A stretch of DNA of 64,000 nucleotides from Planctomicrobium piriforme (GTDB taxonomy: Bacteria; Planctomycetota; Planctomycetia; Planctomycetales; Planctomycetaceae). Within the stretch, counting starts at the first letter, position 1; every line of letters begins with the position of its first letter. Location of the stretch: assembly GCF_900113665.1 (NCBI RefSeq), contig NZ_FOQD01000014.1, forward strand, positions 62,001 to 126,000, read 5' to 3'. The position numbers and the translations under genes were made by a program. The notes beneath the pieces were generated by a model. That model did not search any database. It worked only from the letters and a program-made list of their open reading frames with translations, and was not told where the DNA came from. Below, in pieces: positions 57,584 through 64,000 of this stretch.

Positions 57584-58539
57584 AGCGATGGGGCGGCAGC
57601 GGGTTGCTTCTGCAACGGGAGAGCTTGCGGCGGGTCGACTCGGCCGGGGAGTTCGAGTTCGAAGGTGCAGCCAGGCAGGCCGTCGTGGCGGTCATGGACG
57701 GTCACTCGTCCTCGCATTTTCTTGACCAGAGTGTGGACGATATACAGTCCCAGGCCGGTTCCTTTCCGGCGGCGTTCGAGTTCGCTGCCGCCGCGATAGA
57801 AAATCTGAAAGATCTTCTTGCGGTCTTCGTGGGGAACCCCCAGCCCGTTATTCGTAATCCGCAGTTGCACGCGATTCTTGCCGACCCGTTTCAACTGAAT
57901 CTGAACTTCCGGTGGATCGCCTGCGTACTTCACCGCGTTCTCGATCAGATTGGTGAGAATCAGATCCATCACGATCTTGCCCGCCCGAATCACCACCGGC
58001 TGCAGGTCCAGTCGAAACGCGTCTTCCCGTGTGACGTTCCACTGCATGCAGGCGTTGTCGACAAACTGCTCGATCAACGGTTGCAGCAGGATGTCCTGCG
58101 GCTCTTCGCTCTCCCCGATGGCGTCGAGCCGGCCCACTTCCAGCAGTTGGTTGATGAGCTTGTCGAGCCGCTGCAGCTCGCCTGCCATGATGCCATGAAA
58201 CTCATTCCGCTTTTCATCGCTCAAATGCCGTAGCGACAGCGTTTCGAGGTACAGCTGCAACGCCGCGATGGGGGACTTCAGTTCGTGCGTCACGCTGTCG
58301 ACGAAGTTCGCCTGACGGTTGTTGAGATTGATTTCCTTGAGCGTCAGCACCAGCCATACGGAGAGGCCGGCCAGAATCATCGTGAACGCGACCACCCCGA
58401 TCGCCAGCGTCGTCCACCATGATCCTTTGGCGAGAATGATGATCCAGCAGACCATCAGCGTCACATTCAGCGCCATCAGGCTGACGCTGAGCGTAATCGG
58501 CAGATGAATTTTACTGCGACGGCGAAAGTAAATAGCCAA
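57580..58539 (-). CDS. Membrane-bound sensor histidine kinase
   Basis: A 319-residue kinase with two closely spaced transmembrane segments (about residues 15-37 and 42-66), the phosphorylated His85 in SVTHELKSPIAA, the N box LTNLIENAVKYA, RITNNGLGVPHED and KGTGLGLYIVHTL. With almost no loop outside the membrane it probably senses a membrane or intracellular cue, or uses the small membrane protein encoded next. No response regulator is adjacent. The TGA overlaps the next gene's start. Confidence 0.92.
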   Translation of the reverse strand: MAIYFRRRSKIHLPITLSVSLMALNVTLMVCWIIILAKGSWWTTLAIGVVAFTMILAGLSVWLVLTLKEINLNNRQANFVDSVTHELKSPIAALQLYLETLSLRHLSDEKRNEFHGIMAGELQRLDKLINQLLEVGRLDAIGESEEPQDILLQPLIEQFVDNACMQWNVTREDAFRLDLQPVVIRAGKIVMDLILTNLIENAVKYAGDPPEVQIQLKRVGKNRVQLRITNNGLGVPHEDRKKIFQIFYRGGSELERRRKGTGLGLYIVHTLVKKMRGRVTVHDRHDGLPGCTFELELPGRVDPPQALPLQKQPAAAPSL

Positions 58540-58557
58540 GGCAGCTCCTCAAGAAGA

Positions 58558-58659
58558 CGAAAATTCGAAGCACGAATATCGAAATCCGAAACGGCCAAGT
58601 CTCGATCAATGAGATTTTGAATTTGCTTCGAATTTCGTGCTTCGGATTTCGGATTTACT
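58558..58659. repeat. Heptamer-phased inverted array, TTCGAAG type
   Basis: Left arm: ACGAAAA (58558), TTCGAAG (58564), CACGAAT, ATCGAAA, TCCGAAA, CGGCCAA. Right arm: GCTTCGA, ATTTCGT, GCTTCGG, ATTTCGG, ATTTACT (58625-58659), its reverse complement. Same units as 34517-34607. It reaches into the stop codon of the exonuclease gene. Confidence 0.88.
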
Positions 58660-59500
58660 CTATTCCTGGCGCCACTCTCTCATCTTCTCCTGGCGGCGAC
58701 CAGTCTCCCCATTCGCTCAGATAGTGCTGGAACGCCGGGACTGCCGCGGCACGTTCTTCCAGCCACTTTCTGGCGAGCTCGACCAATTCCTGCTCCCGAG
58801 AGAGGGGAATCTGCCCCTGCAGCACCCGGGATCTCAGGAACACAAAATAAGTGTCCAGCACGTCGCAGCGGCAATAGTTGTTCACATCTAAAGAATGTCC
58901 GGAATCGTAGAGATCCTGCACCTGCGAGCCGTCGATGCCTGACTTGCCTGGTTTGCCGATCAGATTCGCCAACAGGTTCAGCCCGCCGGTCATGCGACTG
59001 GCCCCGAAATTCCCGAACAGGTCCATCATGTCGATATGCGACGTCTTGTTGTACCGATTGCGGGCCTGTTCGTAGGTCGGTGCGTTGGTGTTGAACCAGT
59101 CGGGTAGCGAGATCCCATAGCGAAACGCCGCCAGTTCGAGGACCGGCAGGTCGTAGCCCCGCCCATTGAACGTCACCAGCGTCGGCCGGCCGTAATGCCG
59201 CCAGCCATGCCAGAAACCGTGCGTGATGACATGGGGTCGAAACTTCGGCTCGTCGAGGACCGCCAGGTCCAGCAATTGAAAGTCGGCCGAGACTTTCGCG
59301 ACGGCAACCGAGATCGGCAGCACGAACGTCGGCGGCAGCACATCGCGGCCAGTCTGTTCAATCAGTTCGTCGCGAAACCGCCGCAGCGCTTCCGGGCCGG
59401 TGAGACCGTCGCTGGCGTACTTCACCCGTGAGATCAAATCTCCGTCCCCCACCGCTTCGACGTCGAAGATCAGGTACTGCACGCTGGAAGCAGGGGCCAT
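58655..59500 (-). CDS. 3'-5' exonuclease, PolB-like (DEDD superfamily)
   Basis: A 281-residue nuclease of the predicted PolB-like 3'-5' exonuclease type. The DEDD acidic residues are visible: IFDVEAV (Asp13, Glu15), TFNGRGYDLPVL (Asp117), HIDMMD (His155, Asp157) and YCRCDVLDTY (Asp213). It degrades single-stranded nucleic acid ends and probably takes part in repair or RNA turnover. No polymerase domain is attached. It lies upstream of the orphan kinase on the same strand, separated by a heptamer array. Confidence 0.9.
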   Translation of the reverse strand: MAPASSVQYLIFDVEAVGDGDLISRVKYASDGLTGPEALRRFRDELIEQTGRDVLPPTFVLPISVAVAKVSADFQLLDLAVLDEPKFRPHVITHGFWHGWRHYGRPTLVTFNGRGYDLPVLELAAFRYGISLPDWFNTNAPTYEQARNRYNKTSHIDMMDLFGNFGASRMTGGLNLLANLIGKPGKSGIDGSQVQDLYDSGHSLDVNNYCRCDVLDTYFVFLRSRVLQGQIPLSREQELVELARKWLEERAAAVPAFQHYLSEWGDWSPPGEDERVAPGIE

Positions 59501-60044
59501 CAGGTCTCTCCACGCGAAAACAATGCGAAGCGGGACTTACATTTTGCCCAGAAGTTGCCGCCCGAACGCAACTGGTGGATCAGAGAAGCTTTGACGCCGT
59601 TCGTCGAGCAGTGCAATCGTCGCAACCCGCCGTTGTAAATGGGGCTGCGCCGTCTGGTTTGTGAATTTTTGACGGAGTTTGCTTGGAAATCTGATGAAGT
59701 CACTTTACCATTCGCGAACGAAGTGAAAAGGACTCAACCTCGTCGCTTCGCGTTTGCTGAACCTGTCGAGACCGCTCCTCATGAGTTTTTGGGAGTGTTC
59801 GATCTGACAATTTCAGCGGCGAATCGAGTGCTGTCGAACAATGGTCACGGCAGCCGAATTCATTTTTGGATTGCAATCATCGCAGTTGAGGACGGGAACG
59901 ACAGCCGTTCGGTCCTCGCCAGCACCCTTCGATCGCAACTCTCGTGAGATTCGCGGAGCACAGGGATCTTGCTCCGAAGACCAATTCAGACGGTCGCTGC
60001 CTCGGACGAAGGCGACACTCGCTGGTCGAACATGGACTCTCAGG
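59501..60044. other. Intergenic region without a supported gene
   Basis: Several frames are open across this stretch but none has a ribosome-binding site, good codon use or a recognisable motif. I see no repeat of the heptamer type. Confidence 0.4.
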
Positions 60045-60272
60045 ATGGCTACCTTGACTGAACTGCGAAGACGTTTCGAAACGTCTCCGGACTGCAAATT
60101 CGTCTCCCCCGAGATTTATCTGCAGCGTTTGACCGGCCGCCAGTCGATGGTGCGGGCCGACGAGCCGAGCGCTAATCTGCTCGGTCTGCTCGATCAGGAA
60201 ACCGGGAATCGTATTCTGGTTCCGGTCGAAGACTTCATGCGGCGCCGCACCGCAAGCAGCTTTGCGCAGTAG
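60045..60272 (+). CDS. Small hypothetical protein
   Basis: A 75-residue frame starting at ATG 60045 with coherent codon use and protein-like composition (FVSPEIYLQRLTGRQSM, NLLGLLDQETGNRILVPVEDF). A longer frame from 59841 is possible but its first 68 residues look non-coding. No signal peptide, no known domain. No strong ribosome-binding site. Confidence 0.5.
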   Translation: MATLTELRRRFETSPDCKFVSPEIYLQRLTGRQSMVRADEPSANLLGLLDQETGNRILVPVEDFMRRRTASSFAQ

Positions 60273-61083
60273 TGCGAACCGCTTGCTGATCGGCCTCGCT
60301 CCTGCTCGCTCCTGGCCGTAAAGGCTTCACAGGTAGCGTCTTGCCCGAGAGCGGCGACTTTTCCTCAAACTGAATTCGATGAATTGGATCTCCTACAGGG
60401 CCTTCCCCGGGGCCGGACGGTTCAGCTCAGGATTCCTCCGCGAACTCTGCGTTTCAAAATCCCTGAATTGTACGCCTCCGTACAGCTCGAAAGTCGCCCA
60501 GTTTCAGGAACCGCTACGAACCTTGCCGATGGCATGACCGCTGCGCGAAACCGAAGTGGCTCTCGACTGGCAAAAATCCCCAAAAACGGTCTACACAATG
60601 CGTTGCGGACCTGATCTAATCAATTTGCTCTCGGAGTTGGTTTCACGTCAGGTTCGCCTGACGGAGCGCGCTGCCATTGCGCTCGGAAGCCACTTGAAGG
60701 ATTCAGGAACCGGCCGCGACACGGCGTCAGGTTGAGCATTCTGCACGATTTTCAAATCGCCAGGGTGGTCAGCCGGTCCAGACTGCACCGGAATCTCTAA
60801 GGGACGAGCCGAACACAAAGGTGATGCTGTGACTCTTGTCGTGATGACAGCGGTCACGGCAATCCCGCGTCCCGATCCGGCTACACGCCACGGTTTTATG
60901 CCAGTAATGCAGTCGCCCAGCAGGCCGGCAGTTTGCCCTCTGTCTGTCAGCGCTCAGTGATCCGATCACAAAACACAGATTCACGACCACAATCGCAGCA
61001 GGAAAGATCCTGCTGCGAGGCGGATCAGCAGCACAGATCCTGCTTTTTCCGTCTGACGTATTTGAGATATTGGAAGAGCCAAC
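60273..61083. other. Long intergenic region, largely featureless
   Basis: About 810 bases without a supported gene. Near 61001-61052 two overlapping stems (GCAGGA with TCCTGC; AGCAG with CTGCT followed by TTTTT) could form a weak terminator before the DUF309 gene. Otherwise I see nothing. Confidence 0.45.
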
Positions 61084-61728
61084 ATGGCCAGTAAAAAAGC
61101 GGACCTCGAAAAAGAACCGACCGGTCGCGAAAAACGCGGTTCGGACAAAGACAAGAACGTCCCCCTGGAAGTCCAGCGAGGCGTCCGCTTCGTCCGGCTG
61201 TTGCCGGCGGCGGAAATGCCCCGTTACACGCATGTGCCGGGCTCCGGCACTCCGCACCCGTACCGCGATCCGCGGGGGCATAGCTACAACAAGCGGCCGC
61301 AGAATCCCAAAGGGCTCAAGGAAGCCCAATGGGCCGAAAACCGCAGCTATTTAATGGCGCTCGATTACTTCAATCTGGGCTTCTACTGGGAAGCCCATGA
61401 TGAGTGGGAGCGCCTGCTCCGCGCGACCGGTGCCGACACCCTGTGCGGGCTGTTCGTCAAAGGTCTCGTGAAGATGGCCGCCGCAGGCATCAAGGTCCGC
61501 GAAGAAAGCATCCACGGCGTGCGCCGCCATGCCGCCTCGGCCGGGGAAGTCTTCGCTGATGTCGCCGCCGAGTCCGATCAGGACAAGTTCTGCGGCTTGA
61601 GCTTCACACTACTGCAGTTTGCCGCCGACCGGGCTGCTCAACTCGCCTACCCGACGGCCCTCGAACCAGGACGCCCGTTACGCGTCTTTCCGTTCCTGCT
61701 GATTCCCGAGCCAGTGCCCCTCATCTGA
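61084..61728 (+). CDS. DUF309 protein
   Basis: A 214-residue protein whose C-terminal half (about residues 85-200) is a DUF309 helical domain with the signature YFNLGFYWEAHDEWERLL. The N-terminal 30 residues are lysine/glutamate-rich and probably disordered. The biochemical role of DUF309 is unknown. It stands alone on the plus strand, with a hypothetical gene further downstream. Confidence 0.88.
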   Translation: MASKKADLEKEPTGREKRGSDKDKNVPLEVQRGVRFVRLLPAAEMPRYTHVPGSGTPHPYRDPRGHSYNKRPQNPKGLKEAQWAENRSYLMALDYFNLGFYWEAHDEWERLLRATGADTLCGLFVKGLVKMAAAGIKVREESIHGVRRHAASAGEVFADVAAESDQDKFCGLSFTLLQFAADRAAQLAYPTALEPGRPLRVFPFLLIPEPVPLI

Positions 61729-61821
61729 ATTTGAGGGGTCGGCCTGCAATTGATCGAGTGGAACTGCAACGACGCTGTGTTGCAGTTCCACTTCGCATTT
61801 TCGGTTACAGTTTTTCAGACT

Positions 61822-61866
61822 CCCCTCGCCCCGGTACTCCGGGGAGAGGGGCTGGGGGTGAGGGGC
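61822..61866. repeat. GC-rich palindromic element
   Basis: CCCCTC, mismatch, CCCCGG (61822-61834) pairs with CCGGGG, mismatch, GAGGGG (61839-61851) around TACT, followed by CTGGGGGTGAGGGGCGA. It resembles a dispersed GC-rich palindrome of the REP type I associate with planctomycete genomes; only one copy is in this window. It may also end the DUF309 transcript. Confidence 0.6.
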
Positions 61867-61981
61867 GAATTGTCCTTACGTCGTGCCTTGGCCTTTGCTT
61901 GCGTCTGGACACGTCGGTCGATTTTTAAACGCAGGGCAGTTTCAGTCCTGCGTGGTGAGTGCTCGCGCCAAGGTGAACTTC

Positions 61982-62866
61982 ATGCCTGCCATGTTGCTGG
62001 ATCGTGAAGAGTATGTCGAACAGGCGCATTTCTTCCGTGTGCTGCGGGAACGTCTGGCCGACAATTCTCCAGTGCAGGAAGTTCTGGCCGGCCTGCGCGA
62101 AGAGATTCTCGCCACCACCCGACTGCCGATGGCAATCGACTTTCTGCTGGGCGAACTGCAGCTCAAGGGGCATCTGGGCAACGGCATGGCCCGGCTGGGG
62201 CATTATTTCGCCCCATTCCAGACGTTCATTATTTCCAGTGCGGAAGACGAAGGAGCCCGACTCGACTTCGCCATCGCCCTGCGAATTCTCGAACGCGAGG
62301 CCCACTTTCGCGCTTCCCCGCCTGTGAATCTGGCGGCCTTGTTCATCTATCAGTTCGAGTGCCTGGCCCGAAACCGGCTGGGGTATGACTTCGGCATGGT
62401 CGCGATTTCGGAAGACCCGGCTTATCCCCCTGTCTGGAAAACCTGGATCTCCCGAGTGCGGTTCGAACTGGGGACCGCCGAGTTCGCCGACCTGGTGTAT
62501 GCCCAGTCAGAGCAATATGTCGAAGACGTCCGACGGCAGCGCCGCGATCCTGATTACCAGCCGACGACGACCATGCTGTTCGATGCGAATGCCGGTCGCA
62601 TCGCCCGGGCCAACATCGGGAAAGATCCCCTGTATATGTTCGCCGCCCTGCAGCGGCAGTTGGGCTATCCGGTGGTTCCCCGCTTCCTGTCCAACAAGAC
62701 TGGCCCGGTGCTGCATCCCCAGACGGAAATGCGTTTACAGCGGATGGAAGCCCGCATGGCCCTGATCGAACAGGAGCAGCGAGGAGGCCTCGATATCACA
62801 AAGTTTTACCAGCCCGGCCAGCCGGACCAGAAACCCTGGAACAGCGAACCGGAGCAGGCTCCGTAA
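61982..62866 (+). CDS. Hypothetical protein, mostly helical
   Basis: A 294-residue soluble protein. ATG 61982 follows AAGGTG, so the 33 residues upstream in the same frame are unlikely. It begins MPAMLLDREEYVEQAHFF and has long amphipathic helices (VQEVLAGLREEILATTRLP) and the ELQLKGHLGNGMARLGHYFAP segment. I do not recognise a family. No membrane segment or signal. It lies between the DUF309 gene and the suf genes. Confidence 0.75.
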   Translation: MPAMLLDREEYVEQAHFFRVLRERLADNSPVQEVLAGLREEILATTRLPMAIDFLLGELQLKGHLGNGMARLGHYFAPFQTFIISSAEDEGARLDFAIALRILEREAHFRASPPVNLAALFIYQFECLARNRLGYDFGMVAISEDPAYPPVWKTWISRVRFELGTAEFADLVYAQSEQYVEDVRRQRRDPDYQPTTTMLFDANAGRIARANIGKDPLYMFAALQRQLGYPVVPRFLSNKTGPVLHPQTEMRLQRMEARMALIEQEQRGGLDITKFYQPGQPDQKPWNSEPEQAP

Positions 62867-63113
62867 CCCGACGTTTGTCCCCGACCTTGGGAACCGGGCA
62901 AGTTCCCCCGGCCGGTCCCGTTGATCCCTGCGGCCGGGCGTCTAGAATATCCGCTGGCGCTGTCATTGACCGCGCCTCAGAGTCTGGCAGCAGTGCGTCG
63001 CAAACAATGGTCAGGGCGGATGAGCCGCCGGCGCGACGAGGAATCGCCGCTGTACGTCGTTCTTTCGCATCTCCCAGGCCCGGTAAACCCGGTTAATGGA
63101 CGGAGGCCGCAAG

Positions 63114-63572
63114 TTGTCGACCGCAATAGACATGACGATCGAAGAACTCTACGAGGAATTCGAATTTCTCGGCGATTGGGAAGAGCGTTGCGATTTCCTG
63201 ATCGACCTGGGCTTCGAGCTTCCGCAGCTTCCCGACGAAGCCAAGATCGAGGCCAATCGGGTGCATGGCTGTCAGAGCAACGTCTGGCTCGTGGCCGAGC
63301 TGAATGAAACAGTCGACCCGCCTGTCGTCGAGTTTCTGGCCAACAGCGACGCGATGATCGTCAACGGGCTGATTGCCGTCCTGGAGACGATCTATAACGG
63401 CAAGACTCCGGAACAAATTCTGCGAACCGACATCAACAGCATTTTCCGGCGTCTCGAACTCGACCGTCATCTCAGTTCGCAGCGACGTAACGGGCTGTTT
63501 GGCATGGTGACTCGAGTTCGGGATTTTGCCGTCGAAGCCCAGGCTCGACTGGACGCCGGCAAGTCCAACTGA
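63114..63572 (+). CDS. sufE: SufE sulfur acceptor
   Basis: A 152-residue protein that accepts persulfide sulfur from the cysteine desulfurase SufS during Fe-S cluster assembly. The active Cys lies in RVHGCQSNVWL (about residue 53), and EEFEFLGDWEERCDFLIDLG is the family N-terminal helix. TTG 63114 has GGAGG seven bases upstream; ATG 63096 and ATG 63132 are alternatives. The sufS gene follows after 115 bases on the same strand. Confidence 0.93.
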   Translation: MSTAIDMTIEELYEEFEFLGDWEERCDFLIDLGFELPQLPDEAKIEANRVHGCQSNVWLVAELNETVDPPVVEFLANSDAMIVNGLIAVLETIYNGKTPEQILRTDINSIFRRLELDRHLSSQRRNGLFGMVTRVRDFAVEAQARLDAGKSN

Positions 63573-63686
63573 CCTGACGCCGCGGTTGAGCATGAGCTGC
63601 GGCGAACACGAAGCGTGACAACCCGGTGAACCGTCGGCCGCAGGCCGGTGTCTCAGGGTCATTGTCACCAGAGGACTGAATCGATC

Positions 63687-64000
63687 ATGTTTGACCCCGT
63701 GCAGGTCCGCAGCCAGTTTCCAATCTTTCAGCAGACGCTGCCCAAGGGGTTGCCGGTCACTTTTCTCGATAGCGCCGCTTCGGCCCAAAAGCCGCAAACG
63801 GTCATCGACGCCGAACGCCGCGTGTACGAGACGCATTACGCGAACGCCTATCGCGGGGTCTACCGCTTCGGCGCGCAGATCGACGACGAGCTTGAAGCCA
63901 GCCGCGATGCCGTCCGCATGCTCCTCGGGGCCGAACGCGTCGAAGAAGTCATCTTCACAGCGGGCACGACGCTCGCCCTGAACATGGTCGCCTTCGGCTG
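63687..64000 (+). CDS. sufS: Cysteine desulfurase SufS, N-terminal part (gene runs past window end)
   Basis: The frame from ATG 63687 is open to the window edge, giving 104 residues of the PLP enzyme that removes sulfur from cysteine. The start is typical: FDPVQVRSQFPIF, then VTFLDSAASAQKPQTVIDA, ETHYANAYRGVYRFG and VIFTAGTTLALNMVA. The catalytic Lys and Cys lie beyond the window. It pairs with sufE just upstream. Confidence 0.92.
   Translation, partial: MFDPVQVRSQFPIFQQTLPKGLPVTFLDSAASAQKPQTVIDAERRVYETHYANAYRGVYRFGAQIDDELEASRDAVRMLLGAERVEEVIFTAGTTLALNMVAFG

Noticed and set aside
60150..63030. Shared peptide MVRADEP at 60156 and 63008
   Set aside because: Only seven residues, and the second occurrence lies in a frame I do not consider coding; probably chance.

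Overview
The window looks like a chromosomal segment of a planctomycete (PVC bacteria). It is GC-rich. It carries a secreted sulfatase with a formylglycine-type motif, a giant secreted protein with the LExRxLLSA-type N-terminus common in planctomycete extracellular proteins, Tat and lipoprotein signals, cobalamin-dependent MetH, and many secreted proteins of unknown function. This placement is inference from gene content; there is no rRNA in the window. I saw no insertion sequence, prophage, tRNA or CRISPR array.

Layout. 1-4 kb: a truncated hypothetical gene, a small lipoprotein, a cold-shock protein, a secreted protein, and an SGNH hydrolase translationally coupled to a NarL-type response regulator. 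4.5-12 kb: metH, purA, a secreted trypsin-like/PDZ protease and an HpcH/HpaI aldolase. 12-19 kb: an NTF2-like protein, two large secreted beta-propeller-like proteins, and a coupled methyltransferase/FAD-reductase pair. 19-29 kb: a lysine-rich micro-ORF, a 2.2-kilo-residue M36-type metalloprotease with five C-terminal tandem domains, and an NtrC-type two-component pair. 30-37 kb: lhgO, a BFD-like ferredoxin, proC, a membrane glycosyltransferase and katE. 37-42.4 kb: pgi, pgl, rpiB and tkt, linking glycolysis to the pentose phosphate pathway. 42.6-52.3 kb: a Tat-exported sugar isomerase, a phosphohexomutase homologue lacking its catalytic motifs, holA, an overlapping sulfatase/glycosyltransferase/nucleotide-sugar dehydrogenase/epimerase operon, and a family 2 glycosyltransferase. 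52.5-64 kb: small secreted protein, SDR, TPR protein, ilvD, an orphan histidine kinase, a PolB-like exonuclease, DUF309, then sufE and the start of sufS.

The most striking pattern is between genes. At least fifteen intergenic loci from 11 to 59 kb hold low-complexity arrays that step in units of seven bases. The heptamer differs between loci (TTGAGTG, CCCCTGT, AATGACA, ATACTGA, TTCGAAG, GGTTGAA, GGGGATA, GACCCTC) but the period stays at seven, and most loci carry a second arm that is the reverse complement of the first. The arrays sit at transcription-unit boundaries, never inside the overlapping operons, and several abut or supply start codons of genes that lack a Shine-Dalgarno sequence. 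I consider this the best candidate for an undescribed system here.
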